Shown here: piece by piece, positions 6,540 through 14,310 of the stretch | Layout: each line of letters starts with the position of its first letter | Numbering within the stretch: the stretch's first letter is position 1 | Origin: JALQUL01 sp040382935 | GTDB taxonomy: Bacteria > Pseudomonadota > Gammaproteobacteria > Burkholderiales > Burkholderiaceae_C | NCBI GenBank assembly: GCA_040382935.1 | Contig: JBEIEP010000049.1 | Coordinates: forward strand, 1-17,311 | Reading direction: 5' to 3' | Length of the DNA: 17,311 nucleotides | Position numbers and translations under genes: made by a program | Notes under the pieces: generated by a model | What the model was told of the DNA's origin: nothing | Databases searched by the model: none | What the model saw: only the letters and a program-made list of their open reading frames with translations

Positions 6540-7727
6540 ATGGTCACCTTAAGACTTGAACAGGCCTCCCGGCAAACCCCTGGTTTTTCCAATAGGCAAT
6601 GGCTTTGGGCCATTGCCTTGGTCGCGGCCGCGCATTTGCTGTCACTCAGTCATGATTGGGGCCTGGCCAAGCCTGCCACCGAAGAAAACCACTACTTGCC
6701 TATTGACGTTCGCGCTATTGAACTCGTTGACGAACCGCAGGGCGGCAAGTCTGCGTCACCCGTGCGCAAAGCACCTAAGCCACTTTCCAAGCCAGTCCCT
6801 GCTGCTGCAGACCCATTGGCGACCCCCGCTTCTGTCGCCCAATTTGAACCCGTTCCAGAGGCCGCACCCGCGCCTGTACCCGAGGTGGAATCGGCCCAGG
6901 CGCTTGCGCCTGCCCAGCCTGCTGTGTCGGCGGTTGCGGCTGCGGCAAGTCTTGGCGCCGAAACCGACCCAAACGCAGCACCTGGCGCTGCTGGGGCGGG
7001 CGCTTCGGAATCCCCATCGGCGGTTACCGCCAAAGTTGCAACGGGAGTCGAAAAAGTCGTTCTTACCGTGCCCAATGTCGTCAAGTTTCCAGACAACCGA
7101 AGTTGGACCTTTTCTACCACCCACAAAAGTCCCAAGGTAAACGCCCCCAATTTGTCGACGGACTTTCGCTGGAAGGTTGAGAACGGTCAATACGAGGTCT
7201 ACCTCGGCGCAGCCTCTTTGTACGCAGCGTTTACCAAATTGTCCCGCCAAAGCAAGGGCGCTGTGGGCGATGTTGGTCTGCAGCCGGCCACGTTCACCGC
7301 CACACAAAGGGACGGTACCCGAACCGTTTCTTATTTTGACCCGGTCAACCAGCGCGTCATTTTCGGTGCGCCGGGTCGCCCACCCATGCTCTTGCTCCCT
7401 GGTGCACAGGATGAGCTAAGCGCGGCAGTTCAGTTGTCCACCATGTTTTTGGGAGAACCGCAACGTTATCAGGCCGGTGACCGCATCGTCATGCCCGTCG
7501 TGCAGCGCACGGACGCACAGGTATGGCTATTCAAAGTCGAGGGTGAGGAACAGCTCGAAATCCCCAAACGCTCGATTCGCACCGTCAAGTTAACCCGGGC
7601 GCCCCGATCCGAATTCGATACTGCTGTCACGATTTGGCTGGCGCCCGAGCAGCAGTACATGCCGGTACGCCTTCGCCTAGATTACAGTGCGGAGCGATCC
7701 GACGACATGTTATGGAAAGGGTTTTGA
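6540..7727 (+). CDS. DUF3108 protein with TonB-like N-terminus
   Basis: This 395-residue protein has a single N-terminal membrane segment (residues 21-36, WLWAIALVAAAHLLSL). A 100-residue linker follows (about 65-170) dominated by Ala and Pro with repeated PAP/PVP units. The globular C-terminal domain (about 205-395) fits DUF3108: WKVENGQYEVYLGA, SRQSKGAVGDVGLQPATF, then YFDPVNQRVIFG and a final LRLDYSAERSDD region. The plan is that of an inner-membrane-anchored protein reaching across the periplasm, as TonB does, with the domain near the outer membrane or wall. The function of DUF3108 is unknown. The ATG at 6540 lacks a strong Shine-Dalgarno; no better in-frame start precedes the membrane segment. 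It follows the marC-like gene by 72 bases on the same strand. Confidence 0.87.
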   Translation: MVTLRLEQASRQTPGFSNRQWLWAIALVAAAHLLSLSHDWGLAKPATEENHYLPIDVRAIELVDEPQGGKSASPVRKAPKPLSKPVPAAADPLATPASVAQFEPVPEAAPAPVPEVESAQALAPAQPAVSAVAAAASLGAETDPNAAPGAAGAGASESPSAVTAKVATGVEKVVLTVPNVVKFPDNRSWTFSTTHKSPKVNAPNLSTDFRWKVENGQYEVYLGAASLYAAFTKLSRQSKGAVGDVGLQPATFTATQRDGTRTVSYFDPVNQRVIFGAPGRPPMLLLPGAQDELSAAVQLSTMFLGEPQRYQAGDRIVMPVVQRTDAQVWLFKVEGEEQLEIPKRSIRTVKLTRAPRSEFDTAVTIWLAPEQQYMPVRLRLDYSAERSDDMLWKGF

Positions 7728-7823
7728 GTCCAAGCCACGGTCAGACTTGAATTTTTCCGATACGCTATCATTTAGCGCATTAGACTGAATGCTAGCAAAC
7801 GTGTTTAACGGAGGTACGGAACC

Positions 7824-8105
7824 ATGCACATGCTCTATGACTCCGATTCATTTGTCGTGATGGCCATGCAGGCCGATCCCACCACGCAAAAAATTCCAAA
7901 TTACGAAGGCCCCGTGCTTGAACGCAATGGGTTTGAAATTGTCGACAAGCGCAGAGGGCGACAGCTGTACTTGGACGGTTCATGGGCCGAGATGTTTCAA
8001 CAGCAAATCTTGGCTTGGCAAGTGAATACACCCACGCAAGAAGAGGTTGAAGAAACCTTAGAGAGTTACACCGGTTTAGCGCAAAACCCTGTCGTTTTGC
8101 ATTAA
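7824..8105 (+). CDS. DUF3567 family protein
   Basis: A 93-residue soluble protein with the pattern I know from Burkholderiales DUF3567 proteins: MLYDSDSFVV at the start, then GFEIVDKR, LYLDGSWAEMFQQ, and TPTQEEVEETLESY before a short C-terminal VVLH. The function is unknown; the family is essentially confined to betaproteobacteria and is a useful lineage marker. A strong GGAGG lies nine bases before the ATG. The 96-base leader contains two short adjacent hairpins, CGCTA-N5-TAGCG (7763-7777) and GCATT-N6-AATGC (7777-7792), which may mark a regulatory leader or a binding site. Confidence 0.9.
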   Translation: MHMLYDSDSFVVMAMQADPTTQKIPNYEGPVLERNGFEIVDKRRGRQLYLDGSWAEMFQQQILAWQVNTPTQEEVEETLESYTGLAQNPVVLH

Positions 8106-8114
8106 AAATATTCT

Positions 8115-8142
8115 TTTAGCCCATAGCCAGCGGGTGGCTAAA
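8115..8142. terminator. possible bidirectional terminator between convergent DUF3567 and DUF493 genes
   Basis: In the 32-base convergent gap and the last codon of the minus-strand gene, TAGCCA (8124-8129) and TGGCTA (8135-8140) form a perfect 6-bp stem with a five-base loop. TTTAGCC (8115-8121) can pair instead with GGCTAAA (8136-8142). On the minus strand a T-rich stretch follows about a dozen bases later; on the plus strand there is no T run. Position favours termination, but the sequence is weak. Confidence 0.35.
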
Positions 8143-8416
8143 GAACCACCCTAACCATGGGGTGCGTACTGAGCGTTCGATACAACTCATCCAATTGCTC
8201 GCGACTGGTGGCCTTAACCGTAATGGTTAAGCCCAGGTACTTTCCCCCCGTGCTTTGTCTCTGTTCGATACTTGAAGCGTCAAAGTCTGGATCAAATTGG
8301 CGTGCGATCGAAGCGATGGCCTCTATCATTCCATTCATTTTCAATCCCATCACCTTGATAGGAAACTGGCAGGGATAGGTTATCAATGACTCTGCGGGAG
8401 GAAGGGGAGGGGCCAT
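8138..8416 (-). CDS. DUF493 (YbeD-like) family protein
   Basis: A 92-residue protein of the small ferredoxin-like YbeD/DUF493 family. Visible features are LITYPCQFPIKVMG at residues 11-24, then an FDP segment, a QRQSTGGKYLGLTITVKATS strand pair, and a LDELYRTLSTHPMVRVVL tail ending in strand four. YbeD-like proteins have an ACT-like regulatory fold and are often beside lipB. No lipB is visible in this window. The ATG at 8416 fits the family length; a longer frame to 8524 would run into yggS. It is 22 bases after the yggS stop, so the two probably form one minus-strand transcript. Specific function is unknown. Confidence 0.87.
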   Translation of the reverse strand: MAPPLPPAESLITYPCQFPIKVMGLKMNGMIEAIASIARQFDPDFDASSIEQRQSTGGKYLGLTITVKATSREQLDELYRTLSTHPMVRVVL

Positions 8417-8438
8417 CTTGCTTGCCTGATTTGAAAAA

Positions 8439-9152
8439 TTACTTTGGAGAGCGCGCGCCAAAAATCGCCGACCCGACCCGCACCATGGTAGCACCGGCAC
8501 CAATCGCGGGCGCCAAGTCGCCACTCATGCCCATCGATAAGGTGTCGAGTTGATAGCCGGTGCGATTGATGTCGCTCATTAAATGGGTCAGGCGTAAATG
8601 CACTTGTCGCATGGCCGTGGAATCGCTTTGTGGTTCAGGAATAGCCATTAGCCCACGCAATCGTAGGCGTGGAAGCAGGGCCACTTGCGACACCAGCTCG
8701 CGTACATCAGAGGGCGAAACACCTGATTTGCTACTGCCGCCATCGGTATTGACTTGTATGCAAACCTGTAGGTCGGCCAGGTGAGGTGGGCGTTGGGCAC
8801 TTAGGCGTTGGGCTGTTTTTAGTCTATCGAGCGTATGCACCCAATCAAAGTGCGTGGCCACCGCCAACGTTTTGTTGCTTTGTACAGGGCCAATGCAATG
8901 CCAGCGCAATCCCCATTGGCGCGTTTCTTCGGTCAATGCCGCAATTTTTGCCAATGCTTCTTGAACGTAGTTTTCACCAAAGTCTTTTTGCCCCAACGCT
9001 GCCAGCGCACGCACCCCTTGTGCATCCACCGTTTTGCTCACGGCGATCAATTGCACACTTTCAGCGTGTCGCTGAGCGTCTTCACAAGCCGTTGCTATCG
9101 CTAGCTTTACCGTCTGCCAGCGCGATGCCATTGATTCCAAAATAATTGTCAT
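8439..9152 (-). CDS. yggS: YggS/PLPBP-family pyridoxal-phosphate homeostasis protein
   Basis: A 237-residue single-domain PLP-binding TIM-barrel protein, the family's normal length. The PLP lysine is Lys40 in AVSKT; FGENYVQE (58-65), the WHCIGPVQSNK region, SMGMSGD and RVGSAIFG near the end are the conserved family motifs. YggS proteins have no known catalytic reaction; they carry PLP and keep vitamin B6 and amino-acid pools in balance. Losing them sensitises cells to pyridoxine. The ATG at 9152 fits known family starts (an alternative Met is at residue 8). The gene is divergent from pilT, an arrangement found in many proteobacteria, and overlaps no neighbour. A TATAAT at 9173-9178 on the minus strand may be its -10 element. 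Confidence 0.95.
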   Translation of the reverse strand: MTIILESMASRWQTVKLAIATACEDAQRHAESVQLIAVSKTVDAQGVRALAALGQKDFGENYVQEALAKIAALTEETRQWGLRWHCIGPVQSNKTLAVATHFDWVHTLDRLKTAQRLSAQRPPHLADLQVCIQVNTDGGSSKSGVSPSDVRELVSQVALLPRLRLRGLMAIPEPQSDSTAMRQVHLRLTHLMSDINRTGYQLDTLSMGMSGDLAPAIGAGATMVRVGSAIFGARSPK

Positions 9153-9178
9153 AATCCTACTTTAACGCAGGTATTATA
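9146..9178. promoter_or_regulatory. divergent yggS / pilT promoter area
   Basis: The 69-base gap contains, on the minus strand, a perfect TATAAT (9173-9178) with no good -35. On the plus strand there is TATTAT (9172-9177) with TTGTCA (9146-9151) 20 bases upstream. The two -10 candidates overlap, so yggS and pilT transcription could exclude each other. Spacing on the plus strand is longer than ideal, so the exact elements are uncertain. Confidence 0.35.
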
Positions 9179-9221
9179 AAAATCTGGTTTCCATCATCCT
9201 CATCACGGAGGCGCAAAGCCG

Positions 9222-10262
9222 ATGAACATTACCCAGTTGTTGGCCTTTAGTGTAAAAAACGAAGCGTCCGATTTGCATTTGTCCGCCGGTATGCCACCCA
9301 TGATACGGGTGCATGGCGACGTTAGGCGGCTTAGCGTACCACCCTTGGATTCGCGGACTGTGCATGACATGGTGTACGACATCATGAACGACTCTCAGCG
9401 CAAGCGCTACGAGGAGTCCCTTGAAATTGATTTCTCAATTGATATTCAAAGTCTGGCTCGTTTTCGTGTCAACGCCTTTAACCACCAACGTGGTCCGGGT
9501 GCTGTGTTTCGAACGATTCCGTCCAAGGTACTGACCTTAGACGATTTAAAGGCTCCCAGTATTTTTGGTAAATTGGCGCTCAAGCCACGCGGTTTGGTGT
9601 TAGTTACTGGCCCAACGGGGTCCGGTAAATCCACCACACTGGCTGCCATGGTGGATCACCTCAACGAAAGTGAATACGCCCATATCCTCACCGTCGAAGA
9701 CCCCATCGAGTTCGTCCACGAGTCCAAAAAGTGCCTAATCAATCAACGCGAAGTCGGCATTCATACGCATAACTTTTCAGCTGCATTGAGGTCGGCCCTG
9801 CGGGAAGATCCTGACGCCATTTTGGTAGGCGAGTTGCGCGATCTGGAAACCATTCGCCTGGCCTTGACGGCCGCAGAAACGGGTCACTTAGTGTTTGCAA
9901 CGCTGCACACGTCCAGTGCCGCCAAAACGATTGACCGGATCATCGATGTGTTTCCCGCCGAGGAAAAAGAAATGGTGCGCTCTATGCTTTCGGAATCGCT
10001 AGAGGCCGTGATCGCACAAACGCTGTGCAAAAACACGGCAGGCAATGGCCGGGTAGCCGCCCATGAAATCATGCTTGGAACCAACGCCATCCGTAACTTG
10101 ATCCGCGAAGGAAAAATTCCGCAGATGTATTCCACCATTCAGACCAGTCAGGGTGAGGGCATGCAAACCTTGGACCAATGCCTGCTTGAGCTGGTGAACG
10201 CCAAAAAGATATCTGTGCTAGAAGCGCGTAGCAAAGCCAAAAACCCCGCGAATTTCACTTAA
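9222..10262 (+). CDS. pilT: type IV pilus retraction ATPase PilT
   Basis: A 346-residue hexameric secretion-superfamily ATPase that powers pilus retraction and twitching motility from the cytoplasmic side of the inner membrane. After the N-terminal PAS-like domain come Walker A GPTGSGKST (130-138), the Asp box LTVEDPIE (156-163), Walker B AILVGELRD (199-207) and the His box TGHLVFATLHT (220-230). AIRNLIRE (289-296) is the C-terminal motif known to be needed for retraction in PilT proteins. All catalytic elements are intact. A GGAGG sits ten bases before the ATG. It is followed 74 bases later by pilU in the same direction. No other pilus genes are in the window, which is usual for this pair. 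Confidence 0.97.
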   Translation: MNITQLLAFSVKNEASDLHLSAGMPPMIRVHGDVRRLSVPPLDSRTVHDMVYDIMNDSQRKRYEESLEIDFSIDIQSLARFRVNAFNHQRGPGAVFRTIPSKVLTLDDLKAPSIFGKLALKPRGLVLVTGPTGSGKSTTLAAMVDHLNESEYAHILTVEDPIEFVHESKKCLINQREVGIHTHNFSAALRSALREDPDAILVGELRDLETIRLALTAAETGHLVFATLHTSSAAKTIDRIIDVFPAEEKEMVRSMLSESLEAVIAQTLCKNTAGNGRVAAHEIMLGTNAIRNLIREGKIPQMYSTIQTSQGEGMQTLDQCLLELVNAKKISVLEARSKAKNPANFT

Positions 10263-10336
10263 GTTGGTGAGTCGACTGGTGGTCTTGACGACGCTGATAC
10301 CAAACCTCCCCCCTCAAACGGTTGAACAGGAACATT

Positions 10337-11473
10337 ATGGAACGAGATAAAGCGAACCGGTTGTTGAACGATCTAATGCAAATGGCCGTCGAAAAAGGTG
10401 CCAGCGACATGTTTGTTACTGCCGGATTTCCGCCAGCCATCAAGGTCGACGGCATGGTGCAAAAGCTATCGGATCAAGAGTTTGATGCCCGGCAAACCGT
10501 CGTGATTGCGCGTGCACTTATGACAGACAGGCAGGCTGCAGAATTTGAGCGAAACAAAGAGTGTAGTTTTGCTGTGTCGATCTCGGGCATAGGCCGTTTT
10601 CGGGTCAACGCGTTTTTTCAGCAGGGCAAAGTGGGCTTGGTGATGCGTCACATCGCCGATCACGTGCCTACGATCGATGCGCTGGGCTTGCCTCCCGTGT
10701 TCAAACAGATGTCTATGGCGCAGCGTGGTATCTGCCTCATGGTAGGTGCGACCGGTTCGGGTAAGTCCACTACGATGGCTGCCATGCTCAATTGGCGCAA
10801 TGAAAAATCAATGGGGCACATTATCACCATTGAAGATCCCATTGAGGTCGTTCACCCCCATCGCAATTGCATCGTTAGCCAGCGCGAAGTGGGCGTGGAT
10901 ACAAATTCCTGGGAGTCGGCCATTAAAAACGCCATGCGGCAGGCCCCCGATGTGATTTTGATGGGCGAGATTCGCGATCAAGAAAGTATGGAGCAGGCAA
11001 TTGCAATTTCCAATACGGGTCACCTGTGCTTGGCCACATTGCACGCCAACAACGCCAACCAAGCGCTCGATCGCATCGTCAATTTTTTCCCAGAGAACAA
11101 GCGGCACCAAGTACTGCAAGACCTGTCACTCAATCTGGTCAGCATCGTTTCCCAACGACTGGCCGTTCGGGAAGACAAGCGGGGTCGCGCCTTGGCGCTT
11201 GAAATCATGCTCAATAGTGCTTTGATCTCCGACTTAATTGCCAAAGGCTCGGTCGACGAAATCAAAGACGTGATTAAGAAAAGCCAGGCTCAGGGAATGC
11301 AAACTTTTGACCAGTCGTTGTTCGAGTTGTTCGAAAATCGCGTGGTCAGCTACTCCGAGGCGATTCGCAACGCCGACTCTGTCAATGACCTGCGCATCAT
11401 GATCAAAATCAGCAGTGAGCGTGCCAAATCCAGTGATCTGGCCGCGGGCACTGAACATCTGCGTTTTGTATAA
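10337..11473 (+). CDS. pilU: type IV pilus retraction ATPase PilU (PilT paralogue)
   Basis: A 378-residue PilT-like ATPase. PilU works with PilT as an accessory retraction motor and generally depends on PilT for function. Motifs are Walker A GATGSGKST (137-145), the Asp box ITIEDPIE (163-170), Walker B VILMGEIRD (206-214) and the His box TGHLCLATLH (227-236). The LIAKGSVDEIKD region replaces the AIRNLIRE motif of PilT, a known difference between the two. I start at the ATG at 10337 (MERDKANR) because AGG lies six bases upstream and family members begin this way; a TTG at 10322 would only add five residues. The C-terminal tail after residue 345 is longer than in PilT, as usual for PilU. Confidence 0.95.
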   Translation: MERDKANRLLNDLMQMAVEKGASDMFVTAGFPPAIKVDGMVQKLSDQEFDARQTVVIARALMTDRQAAEFERNKECSFAVSISGIGRFRVNAFFQQGKVGLVMRHIADHVPTIDALGLPPVFKQMSMAQRGICLMVGATGSGKSTTMAAMLNWRNEKSMGHIITIEDPIEVVHPHRNCIVSQREVGVDTNSWESAIKNAMRQAPDVILMGEIRDQESMEQAIAISNTGHLCLATLHANNANQALDRIVNFFPENKRHQVLQDLSLNLVSIVSQRLAVREDKRGRALALEIMLNSALISDLIAKGSVDEIKDVIKKSQAQGMQTFDQSLFELFENRVVSYSEAIRNADSVNDLRIMIKISSERAKSSDLAAGTEHLRFV

Positions 11474-11502
11474 GCCGCCATTCAATTCAATACGCCTGCC
11501 CC

Positions 11503-12408
11503 ATGACACTCGCAACGCCTCTTGCAACTTCTGAACACCGCCATCTCGCCTTCATCGGCTTGGGTGTCATGGGTTTTCCTATGGCGGGCCATTTGGCCAA
11601 AGCCGGACACCGTGTGGTTGTGTACAACCGCGACGCTACTAAAGTACAGGCATGGCTTGAGGCACACAAAGCGTATGACGTGCATGGGGCTGCCAGCCCT
11701 GCACTGGCCGCAAAAGACGCCGATGTGGTGTTTGCCTGCGTGGGCAACGATGAGGCCCTACAAGCGGTTTTAGACGGTCAGCAAGGCGCGTTTGCTGGCA
11801 TGAAGGCTGGTTCTATTGCCGTAGACCACAGTACGACATCCGCCGACATCGCTAGGCAAATGTCCGCGCGAGCGGCACAGATGGGTTTGGAGTTTATCGA
11901 TGCTCCGGTCTCAGGCGGGCAGGCTGGGGCGCAAAACGGGGTATTGACCGTGATGTGCGGAGGCGATGCGCAGGCCTTTGAAACCATCAAACCCGTGGCG
12001 ATGGCGTTTTCCCGGGCGGTCACACGCATGGGTGCCAGTGGAGCGGGGCAACTGACCAAAATGGTGAATCAAATCTGTATCGCCGGTTTGCTTCAGGCTC
12101 TGAGCGAAGGCATCGCGTTTGGCGCTCGCGCCGGGCTGGATCTGAACCAAGTATTAGAGGTGATCAGCAAGGGTGCGGCGCAAAGTTGGCAAATGGAAAA
12201 TCGCGGAAAAACCATGGTTGCTGGTCATTTTGATTTTGGTTTCGCGGTCGACCTCATGCGCAAAGACTTGGGGCTGGTGTTTCAAGAGGCCCAGCGCAAC
12301 GGTGCGGTGGTAGACATTACCAAGCGGGTTGATGAGTTTTATCGTGAGATTCAAGACAAAGGCGGATCCCGTTGGGATACGTCCAGCTTGGTCACGCGTC
12401 TGTCGTAA
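11503..12408 (+). CDS. NAD(P)-dependent beta-hydroxyacid dehydrogenase (3-hydroxyisobutyrate dehydrogenase family)
   Basis: A 301-residue enzyme of the beta-hydroxyacid dehydrogenase family. The dinucleotide-binding motif is FIGLGVMGFPMAGHL (17-31). DAPVSGG (133-139) is the substrate-binding motif, Lys186 in LTKMVNQ is the catalytic lysine with Asn189 nearby, and KDLG (254-257) lies in the cofactor/substrate region of the C-terminal helical domain. Family members oxidise 3-hydroxyisobutyrate or reduce tartronate, glyoxylate or succinate semialdehydes. Residue content does not decide which; it would produce methylmalonate semialdehyde for MmsA if it is MmsB, but the genes are 7 kb apart. It follows pilU by 29 bases on the same strand, though its start has no clear Shine-Dalgarno. 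Confidence 0.9.
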   Translation: MTLATPLATSEHRHLAFIGLGVMGFPMAGHLAKAGHRVVVYNRDATKVQAWLEAHKAYDVHGAASPALAAKDADVVFACVGNDEALQAVLDGQQGAFAGMKAGSIAVDHSTTSADIARQMSARAAQMGLEFIDAPVSGGQAGAQNGVLTVMCGGDAQAFETIKPVAMAFSRAVTRMGASGAGQLTKMVNQICIAGLLQALSEGIAFGARAGLDLNQVLEVISKGAAQSWQMENRGKTMVAGHFDFGFAVDLMRKDLGLVFQEAQRNGAVVDITKRVDEFYREIQDKGGSRWDTSSLVTRLS

Positions 12409-12504
12409 TCGAAAAGGTGCCCATTCCAGTCTAGTGACTTACTGGGCTGAGTGAAAAAGGCCGTAAGGCAGGGCAACCATCAGCGAACCGACCGTTGAAC
12501 ACAC

Positions 12505-13158
12505 TTAACTCCTCTTGGCCTCAATCTCTTTTCGCAGTTTTTCTTGTTCCGCCGGAGTCAATATCTCAACGGTGCGAACCACTTTAGTCACCCCAGAGAT
12601 GCCTTGCGCCGCCTTAGAGGCAATGTCTAACTCGATATTGGTGACCCTTCCCATCAAATACACCACACCACGCTCCGTGACCACTTTAAACACATTGGCA
12701 CCCAACTTGGCATCTATCAGCGCGGCCTTCATGCGTCCCGTAATGATGGCGTCGTTGGTACGCTGTGTTATCGACGAGACGGGCAATACCAACAACTCGT
12801 TCACTACACCCCGCACGTTCTCGATGTCCACAATAATGGATTCAACCGTGGCGCGATCGGCCTCTGTGGCCACTTCACCCGTCAACAACACCCTGCGGTT
12901 GTAACTGGTCACGTTAACGTGACCTGTTTGTTTCAGGGCCGTACCGATGCGGCCAGACGCCTTCAGTTCAATGTTCTGGTCTTCCAATTGCGCGCCTGTG
13001 GTACGCCTATCCGTGGCCACTAAAGCCCCCATGGCCATTCCCGTACCCATTACCGCCACCGCACAGCCCGAAAGCTGACTGGCTACCAGCACCAAGGCAC
13101 CTACTGTGATCGCAAAGCGCCCCTTGTGGTGACTGGATTGATGCGAATTAATTTTCAT
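12505..13158 (-). CDS. dolP: BON-domain outer-membrane lipoprotein, DolP (YraP)-like
   Basis: A 217-residue lipoprotein: an N-terminal hydrophobic segment (about 14-30) ends in the lipobox QLSGC, giving lipidated Cys32. Two BON domains follow, at roughly residues 62-127 and 133-200. Each has the GRIGTAL / GRMKAAL helix start and the VLLTGEV / VYLMGRV strand with conserved glycine. A charged PAEQEKLRKEIEAKRS helix closes the protein. In E. coli, dual-BON DolP supports outer-membrane integrity and BAM function. I start at the ATG at 13158 (MKINSHQ) with GGAAG upstream; a longer frame to 13203 is non-conserved. It overlaps the upstream SIS gene by 11 bases, so translation is probably coupled. 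The yraN-SIS-dolP order matches that seen in enterobacteria. Confidence 0.9.
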   Translation of the reverse strand: MKINSHQSSHHKGRFAITVGALVLVASQLSGCAVAVMGTGMAMGALVATDRRTTGAQLEDQNIELKASGRIGTALKQTGHVNVTSYNRRVLLTGEVATEADRATVESIIVDIENVRGVVNELLVLPVSSITQRTNDAIITGRMKAALIDAKLGANVFKVVTERGVVYLMGRVTNIELDIASKAAQGISGVTKVVRTVEILTPAEQEKLRKEIEAKRS

Positions 13159-13753
13159 GCTCGTCTTCCTTTTCACCCAATAAACCGATATCAATACCAT
13201 CACACAAACAATGCAAGGTCAACAAATGGACCTCTTGAATGCGTGCGGTGACCTCATGGGGGACGCAAATGGAAACATCGGTTTCCTTCAGCAGTTTCCC
13301 TATGGCGCCGCCCCCCTTACCCGTCAGTGCAATCACCACCATTTCGCGCAAATGGGCCGCCTCAATCGCCTTGATCACGTTGGCCGAATTTCCGCTGGTC
13401 GAAATAGCCACCAGCACATCACCTGGTTGCCCCAGCGCCCGAACCTGTTTCGCGTAAATTTGAGAAAAATCGTAGTCGTTGCCAATGGCCGTCAAAATAG
13501 AACTGTCGGTGGTTAGCGCCACGGCGGGTAGCTCAGGTCGTTCGCGTTCATAACGCCCAACCAGTTCGGCGGCCAGGTGTTGGGCGTCGGCGGCCGAGCC
13601 TCCATTGCCACAAGCAAGAATTTTTCCGCCGCCAGTAATTGCCACCATCAAAGCCGATATCGCTTGCGAAATCGGCTTGCTAAGCGATTCAGCCGCCTGG
13701 TACTTGAGATCTGCACTGTCAATAAAGTGCTTTTGAATGCGTTGCTCCGTCAT
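13148..13753 (-). CDS. SIS-domain protein of the GmhA/DiaA family (diaA position)
   Basis: A 201-residue sugar-isomerase-fold protein. CGNGGSAADAQH (48-59) and STSGNSANVIKAI (118-130) form the phosphosugar-binding loops. His59, Glu63, Gln173 and His181 line up with the catalytic set of E. coli GmhA (His61, Glu65, Gln172, His180), which makes D-glycero-D-manno-heptose 7-phosphate from sedoheptulose 7-phosphate for LPS core. The gene order (yraN upstream, dolP downstream, rsmI divergent) is instead that of diaA, whose product binds DnaA and promotes timely replication initiation. From memory of the DiaA sequence, Glu63 and His181 are changed there. I therefore cannot say which role applies. The ATG at 13753 matches family starts; a TTG at 13762 is the alternative. 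Confidence 0.9.
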   Translation of the reverse strand: MTEQRIQKHFIDSADLKYQAAESLSKPISQAISALMVAITGGGKILACGNGGSAADAQHLAAELVGRYERERPELPAVALTTDSSILTAIGNDYDFSQIYAKQVRALGQPGDVLVAISTSGNSANVIKAIEAAHLREMVVIALTGKGGGAIGKLLKETDVSICVPHEVTARIQEVHLLTLHCLCDGIDIGLLGEKEDEHEN

Positions 13754-13838
13754 GGGTGCCAATGATACAGGCCATTTGCGCCGCTGCCACCAGGTCTAAC
13801 CGTTCAATCCTTCACGATTCAGTAACAGATTCTTCCGG

Positions 13839-14276
13839 TCAGCCCCGGTAAAAACTTGCAGCATCAAACGCCGCTTGAATCCAGGTAATGTCCTGCTCTA
13901 CGGTCAACACATCAAAGCGGCAGGCCGGCAAGTGGGTAAAGCGCATTAAATACCGGTGCGCCGCAAAAACCAATCGTCTTTGTTTGGTCACGCTAACGCT
14001 GGCAGCAGCCCCACCAAACGCCGACGAGCCTCGCTGCCGCACTTCTACAAACACCAGGGTTCCCGCAGGGTCCTGCATAATCAAATCGATCTCGCCACCG
14101 CCGCGCCCCGGCGTTTTGTAGTTGCGCGCAACCGGTTTTAGGCCCTGAGCCACCAAGAAGGCTAAGGCACGGTCTTCGGCCGATTTGCCACGTTCCGTTG
14201 TTGTGCCAGATGCCAGCGCAGGGCCGGACTTCAGACCGGATGGAGCAGCCCGGGCTTTTGATAGGATGCGGTTCAT
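13839..14276 (-). CDS. yraN: YraN/UPF0102-family putative nuclease-fold protein
   Basis: A 145-residue protein of the UPF0102 family with a PD-(D/E)xK nuclease-like core. Motifs are the RGKSAEDRALAFL helix (29-41), GGGEIDLIMQD (59-69) and LVFVEVRQRG (74-83), in which Asp64 and Glu78 are the likely metal ligands. The lysine of the usual VEVK is an arginine here. TKQRR and the RYLMRF helix follow. An N-terminal extension of about 25 residues precedes the conserved part. Members are proposed to act as nucleases in DNA processing; biochemical proof is thin. It is divergent from rsmI with a 34-base gap and lies 85 bases upstream of the SIS gene. Confidence 0.9.
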   Translation of the reverse strand: MNRILSKARAAPSGLKSGPALASGTTTERGKSAEDRALAFLVAQGLKPVARNYKTPGRGGGEIDLIMQDPAGTLVFVEVRQRGSSAFGGAAASVSVTKQRRLVFAAHRYLMRFTHLPACRFDVLTVEQDITWIQAAFDAASFYRG

Positions 14277-14310
14277 TGATTGATCGTTGTAGATTCCCGT
14301 AAGGTACTAT

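Noticed and set aside
6692..7307. Long minus-strand frames opposite the DUF3108 gene
   Set aside because: They mirror the Ala/Pro-rich linker codons of the real gene. The plus strand has the membrane segment and DUF3108 pattern.
12409..12504. Search for a terminator in the convergent gap between the dehydrogenase and dolP
   Set aside because: Only a 4-bp stem (AGTC/GACT) was found, with no T run on either strand. I cannot support a terminator.
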